From Citrobacter freundii (GTDB lineage Bacteria > Bacteroidota > Bacteroidia > Chitinophagales > Chitinophagaceae), in NCBI GenBank assembly GCA_003243445.1, contig QFQQ01000061.1, positions 1 through 39,419 on the forward strand: 39,419 nt of DNA, in the 5' to 3' direction. A program made the translations under genes and the position numbers. A model generated the notes under the pieces. It was not told where the DNA came from and ran no database searches. It worked only from the letters and a program-made list of their open reading frames with translations. Positions 24,745 through 33,220 of this stretch are shown here, one piece after another. Positions within the stretch are counted from its first letter, which is position 1, and every line of letters begins with the position of its first letter.

Positions 24745-27700
24745 TTATAGAGACAGGTTAACGCCTACAGTATAGATCACCGGGATCGGATAAGTGCTAT
24801 TGGGCGCTTCGGGATCAGGGCCTGTATATTTTTTGTTTTTAATGGTAAACAGGTTGGAGCTTTGTATGAATACACGCGCCTGTCTTACATGGAACCGTTG
24901 GGTAAGTTCACTCAGGTCATATGCCAGTTGGATATTTCTCAACCGCAGATAGGAACCTGGTTCGAGATAATACGTAGAGAAACGGCCTTCATCATTGCGG
25001 TCCACCAGCGTGAGTGCAGGAATGGTGGAACCGGTGTTGTCAGGTCTCCATGCATTCAGCGTACGGCTGCCCCAGTTGGTGCCCGGCCAGATGGAAGAAA
25101 AATCTGTATAGATCTTGGTGCCGTTATTGACCAATACACCTTTTACACCCTGGAAGAAAAGAGAAAGCTCCAGCTTTTTCCAGCTGATATTGGCATTAAA
25201 ACCATACGTAAAATCAGGGTCGCTGATGCCGATATAATCACGGTCATCACCATTGATCACACCATCGCCGTTGATGTCTTTATAACGGATGCGGCCGATG
25301 CCTTTACCATTCTGCGCTGCGTGTTCATCCACTTCGCGCTGGTTCTGGAAGATACCGTCTGCCACATAACCATAATAACTTCCAACGGAGCGGTTGATAA
25401 TGATCTTATCATTTCCGTTACCGGGAAACGCGGTAAGCGAATTATCCGGCAGCTTGGTGATCTTATTCCGATAAGTAGCAATATTGAATGAAAGCGAAAA
25501 ATTCAGATCCCTGCTTACAGCACCTTCGTAATTGATGATCGCTTCGATGCCTTTATTGGACATGGACGCTCCGTTCACAGTAGGATCACCACCTTCACCT
25601 ATCACGGCAAGACTCGGCGGCGTCAGCAGGATATCACTTGTTTTCTTGATGAAATAATCAACCGAACCGGAGATTTTCTGATTGAATAAACCGAAGTCAA
25701 GACCAAAATTGGATTGGGTGGTCGCTTCCCATTTAAGTGTATTATTTCCGCGTTGCGTTTTGGTAAACCCGGAAGGCAACTGACCGGAGTTACCGCCGTT
25801 GATATCATAAGCGCTTCCCCGGTCGCGGTCAAATGTCGGATCTGTTCCATAGATAGCGGAATAAAGATCGAAGATGGCATTGTTGGCGATCGCCTGGTTA
25901 CCCGTTTGTCCCCAGCCATAACGGAGTTTAAGATCGGAGATAAAGGGCACATGATCTTTGATAAAATTTTCCTCACTCAATCTCCAGCCGACTGAAAACG
26001 CGGGAAAGCTTCCGTACCTGTTATCTGTACCAAAGCGTGAGGAACCATCGCGGCGGATCGTTCCTGAGACAAGATAGCGGTCATTAAAAGTATAGTTCAC
26101 TTTTCCGAAAAAGGATACAAGGGAATTCCAGGAGCCGGATCCGCCATTGTCTTTAAGCGCCGAGCCTGCATCGAGATAGGCATAATCGATATTCTGCAAT
26201 GCATAACCCTGGCGTGAGCCAAAGAATCCCTGTCCCATAAATTGTATCAGCTCACTACCGCCCAACACCTGTACCTGGTGTTTATCGAAGCGCTTGTTGA
26301 ACTCAGCAGTATTCTGCCAGATCCAGTTGCCGCCATAATTCTGGCTGGTCGTAACCTGGTTGGAAGGATCTGATAAGAACCCGGATACATAAGATTTGCG
26401 GAGGGTTCTTGCATAAGAGCCGGTATAGTCAATTCCAATGCTTGAACGCAATGTCAAACCGGGAATGACGATCAGGTTTACATAAGCATTACCAAACAGG
26501 CGATAAGTCCTGGTCTTATTTTGTTTATTGTCTTCGATCAGGCGAACAGGATTATGACGGTCGGTCATACCGGGTGCCGGACCGCCCCATCCACCGCTCA
26601 CGGTATATACAGGAACGATCGGTTGAGCAAGAAGGGAAAGGCCAACAATGTCTTCAGCTGGCACGCCGGTGCCCATCATATACATGGCGGAAAAGTTCTC
26701 ACCAATGACGAGGTGGTCGTTAAAGAACCTGTATTCAGAATTGAACCGTGCGTTCACTCTTTTCAATAAACTCTCCCGGATAATGCCGGCATTGTTGTAA
26801 TAGCCGACAGAGAACAAAGTGCTTCCTCTTTCAGTACCGTTGGATAACGTAATATCATTGCTGGTGATCAGTGAATTTCGGGAGATCTCATCAAACCATT
26901 TGGTGTCAGCGGGTTTCATGGTCTGCGCCGCATCGAGGAAATCCGGGAGGATCACGCGTTTCAGCACAGGATTTCCGTTGACGATCTCTGTTTCGAATTT
27001 ATAGATCTGGCTGGCTGTATTGGGATCAACGCCATCGTTGACGGCGGCCTGCCATACGGCGCGACCGCGGTCTTCCGTGTTGAGGACGGACATCTTGGTG
27101 CCGTAATGTTGCGTGGATACCGATGAATTAAAATCGATCCGTGTAATGCCTTTCCTGCCTTTTTTGGTGGTGATCACGATCACACCATTGGCAGCTCTCG
27201 CACCATAGATCGTTGCAGAGGAAGCATCTTTCAACACCTGCATGGATTCGATATCGGAGGGATTGATCTCGTTCAAACCACGCTCGGTAGGAATTCCGTC
27301 GATCACATACAGCGGGTTATTATTTCCCAATGTGCCGACACCCCTGATCCGTACAGTGGCGCCACCTCCGGGAGAACCGTCCGTGGTGATATACACACCG
27401 GGCACACGGCCCTGCAAGGCTTTCATCGGGTTGCCGACAGGAATATTTTTAATATCATTCATTTTAACAACAGATACGGCGCCGGTCAGGTCGGCTTTCT
27501 TTTGCGCCTGGTAACCGACAACGACCACTTCGTTCAGGCTGTTATCGCTGTATTCAAGATTAATGGAAAGCGGTTCGTCGTTATTGGGAACAACGGCCTG
27601 CAATGTTTTTGCGCCAACATAAGTAATGGTCAGGGTTTCGTTGACGTCGGCAGCAATGGTAAAGTGACCGGTGGAATCAGACATCACCGTTTGTTGTTTC

Positions 27701-27834
27701 GACTGGATAGTAGCTCCGCCAAGCGGCGTGAGCTGGGATCTGTTGTCGATCCGAACGATCCCGGTCACCGTCTTTTTCTGAGAGAAGGCAAAAAGACTGC
27801 AGGCAACCCAGAAGCATGTTAGTAGTATTTTCAT
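24745..27834 (-). CDS. susC-like: SusC/RagA-family TonB-dependent outer-membrane transporter
   Basis: A 1029-residue protein from the ATG at 27834, which gives a proper signal peptide (MKILLTCFWVACSLFAFSQ). The upstream ATG at 27867 would add 11 unlikely residues. It begins with a carboxypeptidase-regulatory-like beta-sandwich (about 22-95), then the TonB-box-like EVVVVGYQAQKK, then the plug domain with IRGVGTLGNNNPLYVIDGI and LKDASSATIYGARAANGVI, and then the 22-strand barrel ending in a hydrophobic strand (YTVGVNLSL). It imports oligosaccharides using TonB energy together with the adjacent SusD. A LacI-type operator lies 115 bp upstream. Confidence 0.97.
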   Translation of the reverse strand: MKILLTCFWVACSLFAFSQKKTVTGIVRIDNRSQLTPLGGATIQSKQQTVMSDSTGHFTIAADVNETLTITYVGAKTLQAVVPNNDEPLSINLEYSDNSLNEVVVVGYQAQKKADLTGAVSVVKMNDIKNIPVGNPMKALQGRVPGVYITTDGSPGGGATVRIRGVGTLGNNNPLYVIDGIPTERGLNEINPSDIESMQVLKDASSATIYGARAANGVIVITTKKGRKGITRIDFNSSVSTQHYGTKMSVLNTEDRGRAVWQAAVNDGVDPNTASQIYKFETEIVNGNPVLKRVILPDFLDAAQTMKPADTKWFDEISRNSLITSNDITLSNGTERGSTLFSVGYYNNAGIIRESLLKRVNARFNSEYRFFNDHLVIGENFSAMYMMGTGVPAEDIVGLSLLAQPIVPVYTVSGGWGGPAPGMTDRHNPVRLIEDNKQNKTRTYRLFGNAYVNLIVIPGLTLRSSIGIDYTGSYARTLRKSYVSGFLSDPSNQVTTSQNYGGNWIWQNTAEFNKRFDKHQVQVLGGSELIQFMGQGFFGSRQGYALQNIDYAYLDAGSALKDNGGSGSWNSLVSFFGKVNYTFNDRYLVSGTIRRDGSSRFGTDNRYGSFPAFSVGWRLSEENFIKDHVPFISDLKLRYGWGQTGNQAIANNAIFDLYSAIYGTDPTFDRDRGSAYDINGGNSGQLPSGFTKTQRGNNTLKWEATTQSNFGLDFGLFNQKISGSVDYFIKKTSDILLTPPSLAVIGEGGDPTVNGASMSNKGIEAIINYEGAVSRDLNFSLSFNIATYRNKITKLPDNSLTAFPGNGNDKIIINRSVGSYYGYVADGIFQNQREVDEHAAQNGKGIGRIRYKDINGDGVINGDDRDYIGISDPDFTYGFNANISWKKLELSLFFQGVKGVLVNNGTKIYTDFSSIWPGTNWGSRTLNAWRPDNTGSTIPALTLVDRNDEGRFSTYYLEPGSYLRLRNIQLAYDLSELTQRFHVRQARVFIQSSNLFTIKNKKYTGPDPEAPNSTYPIPVIYTVGVNLSL

Positions 27835-27948
27835 ATTTGTGTTTTTTAATGCGTCGTTACAATACAATCGTTTTCATGGAAGCGGCATTAAACCGTCAGC
27901 GTTATGGCGGAGGCTTGTTGAGGATTTGAAAAAGGTTCATATTATTTG

Positions 27949-27962
27949 GTTAATCGTTTAAC
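27949..27962 (-). promoter_or_regulatory. LacI-family operator, susC copy
   Basis: GTTAATCGTTTAAC, a near-perfect palindrome with a central CG (half-site GTTAA). Identical 14-bp sequences precede the MFS gene (29560-29573) and lacI (30688-30701). This copy is 115 bp upstream of the susC start codon. Confidence 0.88.
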
Positions 27963-27973
27963 TAATCAGACCG

Positions 27974-28156
27974 GGATTCGATGATTGATGCTCGATGGTC
28001 GATAATCGATAAACTATCTTTCAGCTTCGCAGCTTATTAATAAATAATCACACCGCGTGGATCTGTTAAAACACTATCGGATTGCCAACATCGATCATCG
28101 AACATCTATCATCGAACATCTATCATCGACCATCGAACATCGACCATCGAACATCC
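27974..28156. repeat. large inverted repeat built of CATCGAACATC / TCGATGG words
   Basis: The left arm (27975-28010) chains TCGATGATTGATG, CTCGATGGTCG and ATAATCGAT. The right arm (28088-28156) is an array of CATCGAACATCTAT and CATCGACCATCGAA words ending CATCCC, directly touching the stop codon of the MFS gene at 28157. The 78-bp centre is unrelated AT-rich sequence. The words match those of the element at 10222-10390. The element lies between the susC promoter region and the 3' end of the MFS gene. Confidence 0.85.
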
Positions 28157-29536
28157 CTAAAAGCTTCTCGGCGTTCCTCCATTCTTCCAGTGCCGTTCTA
28201 TCGATTCAAGTGATTTACCCTTTGTCTCCGGGATAAAATAATAGCCCCATATCGCTCCGCCCAGACAGATCGCTGCATAGATCCAGAAGGTGCCGGCGAT
28301 ACCAACCGCATTGATCAGTTTCAAAAAAGTAAACGCGATCACTGCATTGAAACCCCAGTGCGCAAGAGAACCAATACTCATACCGATGCCGCGCACAGAG
28401 AAAGGAAAGATCTCTGAGATCAGCAGCCATCCTAATGGTGCAAGACTGATCGCGATGAAAATAATGTAACACACGATACTGATCACGGCGAAGTAAGGAA
28501 GACTATCGCCCAGGAAATCTTTAAAATAAAAACACAGTCCCAGCATGGTCAATGAAGGGATCATCCCCCAGATGCCGATCATGTATAGTTTGCGGCGCCC
28601 CGCTTTATCCAGCATGAATACAGAGAACAGGCAGGCCAGTACATTCACGCCGCCAATGATGATCGCCGGTAAAATGGATGCGGTATTGCTGACAATGCCT
28701 GACATTTTGAAAATGATCGGTGAATAATAAATGATCGTATTCACCCCGGAGAATTGCTGGAAAAAGAAAATGCCGATAGTGATGATCAATGCGGGGCGAA
28801 GCCATGGTTTCAGGATGGCGGAAGCCGTTTGAGGATGTTGTTTTTCCAGCTCACGGTCGGCCTGCAGATCGGCAAGTGTTTGCCCGACAAGATCCGGATC
28901 TTCGATCGCGCGCAGCACCTCCTCTCCTTCTTTCTGTTTCCCTTTGCTGATCAGCCAGCGTGGCGTTTCCGGGAGGAAGAACATGCCAACAAGAAGAATG
29001 ATGGCGGGGATCACACCAACGCCAAACATCCAGCGCCAGGATTCAGGATTGTTATCATCAGACAGCCAGTAATCGGTGATATAGGAAACCAGGATGCCGA
29101 TGGTGATCATCAGCTGGTTCAGCGTTACAAGTCCGCCGCGATGCCGCATCGGTGAGATCTCTGCGATATACATCGGCACGACGAACGAAGTGATGCCAAT
29201 GGCTATACCTATCGTAATACGCATCGCCACCAGCATTGACATGGATGGCGCATAAGCGCAACCCACTGCACCGATCAGGAAAATGATCGCATTGACAATG
29301 ATCATCCTTTTCCTGCCAAGATAATCCGCCAGTTTACCGCTGATGATCGCGCCGATGATCGCTCCTATCAATACTGTTGTAGTGACCCATTCAATACTGG
29401 AGTCCGACAGGTTCCAGTACTGTTTCAAAAAAGGCAGCGCACCGGAGATCACACCGGTATCAAATCCAAATAGTAATCCTCCCGTTGCGGCTACTATGGC
29501 AATGAGAAACACACCGGGTTTGAGTTGTTGTTTCAT
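28157..29536 (-). CDS. MFS sugar porter (XylE/GLUT-type H+ symporter)
   Basis: A 459-residue protein with 12 predicted membrane helices. Sugar-porter signatures are clear: GGLLFGFDTGVISGALPFL in helix 1, GKLADYLGRKRMI after helix 2, a PETPRWLI motif at the end of helix 6, LDKAGRRKLY in the second half, and PETKGKSLESIE at the C-terminus. The family imports hexoses or pentoses with protons across the inner membrane. A LacI operator lies 24 bp upstream of the start codon, and lacI lies immediately beyond, so uptake is co-regulated with the susCD operon. Fructose or glucose is the likely cargo from context. Confidence 0.95.
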   Translation of the reverse strand: MKQQLKPGVFLIAIVAATGGLLFGFDTGVISGALPFLKQYWNLSDSSIEWVTTTVLIGAIIGAIISGKLADYLGRKRMIIVNAIIFLIGAVGCAYAPSMSMLVAMRITIGIAIGITSFVVPMYIAEISPMRHRGGLVTLNQLMITIGILVSYITDYWLSDDNNPESWRWMFGVGVIPAIILLVGMFFLPETPRWLISKGKQKEGEEVLRAIEDPDLVGQTLADLQADRELEKQHPQTASAILKPWLRPALIITIGIFFFQQFSGVNTIIYYSPIIFKMSGIVSNTASILPAIIIGGVNVLACLFSVFMLDKAGRRKLYMIGIWGMIPSLTMLGLCFYFKDFLGDSLPYFAVISIVCYIIFIAISLAPLGWLLISEIFPFSVRGIGMSIGSLAHWGFNAVIAFTFLKLINAVGIAGTFWIYAAICLGGAIWGYYFIPETKGKSLESIERHWKNGGTPRSF

Positions 29537-29559
29537 GCAATCGTAATTTGTATCTTTTT

Positions 29560-29573
29560 GTTAATCGTTTAAC
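29560..29573 (-). promoter_or_regulatory. LacI-family operator, MFS copy
   Basis: GTTAATCGTTTAAC, identical over 14 bp to the sites at 27949-27962 and 30688-30701 and in the same orientation. It ends 24 bp before the MFS start codon, so a bound repressor would block transcription or early elongation. Confidence 0.9.
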
Positions 29574-29607
29574 TAAAACAGTATAAAAAAAGGACTTCTT
29601 TCCCCCA

Positions 29608-29637
29608 AACCTCTGAAACCTATTGAACCTTTGAAAC
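29608..29637. repeat. short array of ACCTCTGAAACCTATTGAAC words overlapping lacI 3' end
   Basis: The words AACCTCTGAAACC, TATTGAACC and TTTGAAACG are of the same kind as those forming the element at 12929-13087. The array covers the lacI stop codon, and the last few residues of the LacI protein (VSKVQ) are encoded by it. No complementary arm was found nearby. Confidence 0.55.
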
Positions 29638-30654
29638 GTCCTGCTCCTCCCCACACGACCCTCCCTTCACAAACCCCGAACGCAGCAACACCTGCCTGTT
29701 CACATTCCCATTCTCCATCACGTTGATCAGCGTTTGCACCGCCATCCTTCCCATTTCTTCGAGTGGCTGACGTCCGTGTGTGACAGGACAGCTGAACAAT
29801 TCGAATGCTTCTGATTCATCAAAACTGATCACGGATATATCTTCCGGAATTCTTTTTCCCAATTCATTCAGGTAGCGGATGCCCCTGATGGCAAGCGTAT
29901 CAGACGCAAAAATGATGGCTGGCTTCTTGGCGGGTTGTGCGCAGACCTGGTCGATTGCCTTGCGGATATCCTCTTCAAACTTTTCCCGGCGGATGGTCTT
30001 GTTCCATTTTGAATTGACAGGCAGCTTATGCCGCTTCATCGCATCCACATATCCGCGGGTCCGCTCACGGAGGTGATACATGGACACGTCATAGTTCACA
30101 AATGCTATGTTTGTATGACCTATCGAAGCGAGATAGTCGACATGTTCCTGCGCGGCACGGTAATTATCCAGTGCGATATAACTGGTGTGAATGTCCGGGA
30201 AATAACGGTCCATCAGGATAAAAGGCATATCTGATTTTATCAGCTCTTTTATCTCCTTTTCTGAATTATCCACCGGAAGCAGGATCAGTCCATCCACATC
30301 CCGGTCAACCAGCACGTTGATCAGATCATTGAACTTCGGCAATTCCTCATCCGAACTGCCGATCAGTACAGAATAATTATGCTTTTTTGCTTCTGCTTCA
30401 ATGGCGCTGGTGATACCGGTAGTAAAGCGATAACTGATATTGGCAACGACCAATCCGATCGTATTCGTCCTTCGTGTTTTGAGACTTCTTGCAATATGAT
30501 GGGGACGATAATTGAGTTTGCGCGCAAGCGTTTTGATGCGGTGAGCCATGTCAGGACTGACGCGGTGCTCCTGTCCATTCAGGACATAAGAGACCGCTGC
30601 TGCGGAGACATTAGCCTTGGTTGCGATATCCTTGAGGGATACTTTTCTTTTCAT
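29620..30654 (-). CDS. LacI-family transcriptional regulator of the sugar locus
   Basis: A 344-residue regulator. The N-terminal helix-turn-helix is SLKDIATKANVSAAAVSYVL (residues 6-25), followed by the hinge helix region YRPHHIARSLKTRRT. The effector domain resembles periplasmic sugar-binding proteins (IGLVVANIS, FILMDRYF, IIFASDTLAIRG, ISVISFDESEAF). It is divergent in role but on the same strand as the MFS gene downstream. Identical operators before lacI, the MFS gene and susC indicate that it controls itself and both transport units. The inducer is probably the released sugar or its phosphate. The final residues come from a repeat array. Confidence 0.95.
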   Translation of the reverse strand: MKRKVSLKDIATKANVSAAAVSYVLNGQEHRVSPDMAHRIKTLARKLNYRPHHIARSLKTRRTNTIGLVVANISYRFTTGITSAIEAEAKKHNYSVLIGSSDEELPKFNDLINVLVDRDVDGLILLPVDNSEKEIKELIKSDMPFILMDRYFPDIHTSYIALDNYRAAQEHVDYLASIGHTNIAFVNYDVSMYHLRERTRGYVDAMKRHKLPVNSKWNKTIRREKFEEDIRKAIDQVCAQPAKKPAIIFASDTLAIRGIRYLNELGKRIPEDISVISFDESEAFELFSCPVTHGRQPLEEMGRMAVQTLINVMENGNVNRQVLLRSGFVKGGSCGEEQDVSKVQ

Positions 30655-30687
30655 TTGACACGCTTACGGTGCTCAATATTAGAAATA

Positions 30688-30701
30688 GTTAATCGTTTAA
30701 C
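30688..30701 (-). promoter_or_regulatory. LacI-family operator, autoregulatory copy
   Basis: GTTAATCGTTTAAC, 34 bp upstream of the lacI start codon. On the minus strand it is followed 6 bp later by TAATATTG, one mismatch from the TAnnTTTG -7 element, so the operator would occupy the promoter spacer. This points to autorepression. Confidence 0.88.
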
Positions 30702-30854
30702 AAAATTTTTTATCCAAAGCTCCGAAATAACCCAATGTGCGGGCGGTCTTGCTTTTTGATAAAGTATTGTTATTCCTGCGATAAGATGGTGTTGCCTTTT
30801 TCTTCATAAAATATTTTTGGAAACTGACTTAACTTCAATTCAAACCACCTACCG

Positions 30855-31586
30855 ATGCCCATTTATAAACCGATAAGCCTGGTTTCCTTTGCACTACTTT
30901 TTTTACTGGCCTGCAAAGATCAACCGAAAAAAGATAAACCTGCGATGCCGCTTACTGCGAATGAACATCTGTTGTCACTCCTCTCGGACTCTTTGAATAT
31001 CGATACATTAAAAACCTATAATCTGCAGATAGATAGTCCCCATTTCGTAGCATGGGGCGGGGAATTAGATCATCAACGAATTGCTGTTATCAATGAACCG
31101 CAGAATTTTCTGCTGATCTACCATTTCGCCGGGAACCAGTGGAAACTCTACGATAGCATTTCTTATGATAACTATATGATGGAGGTGCAAACAACCGATC
31201 TGAATAACGACGGCCATACCGACCTCATCGTAAAAGGTTTCGGAAATATGCACGGACAAAGCCGCTCCTGTGTATTTCTGGCAGACCATGCAGGTTGCTG
31301 GCATTACCGGCCCGACCTGAACTTATTCAATATCCGGTACAACAAACAAACGGGCTATGTCGAAACCTTTTATGAGGGTGGTGTGAGATCACTTCACTCA
31401 AAAGAAATGTACCGCTGGAAAGGGGATTCACTACAATTGGTCAAACGCGGTGAACTGGATTTTCAGGATGGAGAAAGAATCTATACGCGGATATATGAAA
31501 TACTCCATGGAATAGAAGTTAAGACACTGGATGTGGAAGGAGAAGATGACCGCTATGAAAGTGAATTGTTTCCGCTGCATTACTAA
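30855..31586 (+). CDS. lipoprotein of unknown function with VCBS/FG-GAP-like motif
   Basis: A 243-residue protein with a lipoprotein signal (FALLFLLAC, lipidated Cys20) followed by a charged linker KDQPKKDKP. A single DLNNDGHTDLIVKGFG stretch near residue 115 has the calcium-binding DxNxDGxxD form of FG-GAP/VCBS repeats, but I see only one copy. The remainder is beta-rich. It reads away from lacI and is convergent with the esterase gene. No clear function can be assigned. A periplasmic or surface location is supported by the lipobox. Confidence 0.7.
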   Translation: MPIYKPISLVSFALLFLLACKDQPKKDKPAMPLTANEHLLSLLSDSLNIDTLKTYNLQIDSPHFVAWGGELDHQRIAVINEPQNFLLIYHFAGNQWKLYDSISYDNYMMEVQTTDLNNDGHTDLIVKGFGNMHGQSRSCVFLADHAGCWHYRPDLNLFNIRYNKQTGYVETFYEGGVRSLHSKEMYRWKGDSLQLVKRGELDFQDGERIYTRIYEILHGIEVKTLDVEGEDDRYESELFPLHY

Positions 31587-31755
31587 ATGCAGTCGTCCAT
31601 AAATTCAATAATGCATAGTATCCGCATCCTTTTGCACCGTCCTATATCTATGAGATCATCGATCACACATTTTACTTAAATTTCTGCAATGTCAGCGAGT
31701 TAAGTTTTGATTAGGCCATGGGGTTGTTCAAAAGCAAAAGAGAATATCTTATCTT

Positions 31756-32946
31756 TTACTTCACTTCCTTCATTCCATCTTCAATATCCATCATCAACTC
31801 CGTCCTTTCCTGGCCATTATAAAAACTACTGGATGCCAGCTTCAGTTGTGCCGTCTGATATGCTTTCAACGCTTCTGATCTATTTCCTGATTTCCTGTAG
31901 CTGTCTGCTATCCTGATATACGCTTCAGAGAATGCAGGATAATCCTGCAATACGATCTTCCATGCAGCGATGGCTTCGTTGTAACGGGCCGTGTTGTAAT
32001 ATTTATATGCGATACCATTCAGGGTAGATATGCTCAGTCCTATACTGTCTCCGTAATGATCCTTCATAGCCGATTTGAACCGCGCATACTGCTCACTATT
32101 GAAAATGGCTTTTTCATCTCTCAGGATCTTTTCTGAAGAGGTAGCCCAGTAATTGAACATTTCAAATAACGCTGGCATAATGCCCAACCCCGGTGTGGCC
32201 ATATGCACGGCATTAAAAAACTCTGTGTCCTTCCAGTCAAATGTTGCAGGTAAACGGTTATTACGGAGGAAGGATCTCATCTGCAGATAGTCATTGGTAT
32301 CGGACAACGTATCTCCTATTACAAAACGATAGTACACGTGATGAGCAGGCTTATTCTTTGCAAGGCTGGCTTTGAGTGAATCCACGATGTTTACGTTCTT
32401 CTGTATAAAAAACGGGCTCAACGAAGTCACGCCAGACACTTCATTCAATTTGTTCGCCAGCATATAGGAACTGAAATAGCCAAAACGCGAATGGCCGATC
32501 AGGAACCTGTCTTTACTGCAGTTATACTCTTTTTCTGCAAACGGGATCAACTCGCGGAAGATAAAATCAACAAACTTCTCGCCTTTGGCGCCCGGGTCAG
32601 AAGCCAGCAAAGAAGTTTCCAGGAGCCGGTTCCGGTTGTTTTGTGTATGAACACCGATGATCACGGCTTCAGGTGCCTCATCAAACGATACGAGGTAATT
32701 GATGGATTCAAATATCTGACGAAAGATCCGCTTGTTCTGCCTGTCAAAAACGATGATCAATGGAAACTTTGATGCATTGGCTTTGTTAAATGTGCGGGGC
32801 AGTATCACCGTGAACGCCCGTTTCTCACCAAGGGAAGCAGAACTGATAGTAGTATCAAACGGTGACTGGTAGTATTCGGAAGCCGTTTGAGCGAAACCTG
32901 ATTGAACAAAAATAAAGAACAGAAACAGTGATGCAATTTTTCTCAT
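31756..32946 (-). CDS. exported alpha/beta-hydrolase (esterase D-like) with TPR-like C-terminus
   Basis: A 396-residue protein from the ATG at 32946, which gives a clear signal peptide (ASLFLFFIFVQSGFAQ). The ATG at 33078 would add 44 residues of poor quality. The hydrolase part (about 25-300) is of the esterase D (PF00756) kind: KRAFTVILPRTF, PLIIVFDRQ, AVIIGV, and the nucleophile elbow GHSRFG with Ser153. The catalytic His is possibly in NAVHMATPG. The last 90 residues carry TPR-like helices (YNEAIAAWKIVLQDYPAFSE, GNRSEALKAYQTAQ). Such enzymes deacylate sugars or siderophores. The substrate here is unknown. Confidence 0.82.
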   Translation of the reverse strand: MRKIASLFLFFIFVQSGFAQTASEYYQSPFDTTISSASLGEKRAFTVILPRTFNKANASKFPLIIVFDRQNKRIFRQIFESINYLVSFDEAPEAVIIGVHTQNNRNRLLETSLLASDPGAKGEKFVDFIFRELIPFAEKEYNCSKDRFLIGHSRFGYFSSYMLANKLNEVSGVTSLSPFFIQKNVNIVDSLKASLAKNKPAHHVYYRFVIGDTLSDTNDYLQMRSFLRNNRLPATFDWKDTEFFNAVHMATPGLGIMPALFEMFNYWATSSEKILRDEKAIFNSEQYARFKSAMKDHYGDSIGLSISTLNGIAYKYYNTARYNEAIAAWKIVLQDYPAFSEAYIRIADSYRKSGNRSEALKAYQTAQLKLASSSFYNGQERTELMMDIEDGMKEVK

Positions 32947-33083
32947 CTGATGTTGATTAATGCGTGTGGAAGGGCGAATATAATTAATCCGCCACTGTAT
33001 CCTGCAGGAAATAAATACCATGGCCATAGAAACAGAGCTGACCGGTTGTTCGGAAATAAAACGCAATACTTCTCTCAAACTCT

Positions 33084-33144
33084 CTTACCGTCCTTCCCGC
33101 CTTACCGGTTTAATTTTCACCGGTAAGGCGGGAAGGACGGTAAG
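33084..33144 (-). repeat. 61-bp palindromic element, copy 4 (perfect arms)
   Basis: Arms 33084-33109 and 33119-33144 are perfect 26-bp reverse complements around a 9-nt loop TTAATTTTC. Relative to the copy at 8174-8234 there is one arm difference (C for T), with the matching change (G for A) in the other arm. It lies between the aldo-keto reductase stop codon and the esterase start codon on the minus strand. Confidence 0.95.
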
Positions 33145-33220
33145 AATATCTTTTGCTGCCTCTGATTTTTGCAATGAGATCTTTCCGTGAGGCCTGTCAT
33201 TACGCCCTGGAAGAATCCAC

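Noticed and set aside
28088..28156. CRISPR-like or direct-repeat regulatory array of CATCGAACATC words
   Set aside because: The units vary in length and sequence with no spacers, and the array pairs with the inverted arm at 27975-28010, so it is treated as part of a large inverted repeat.
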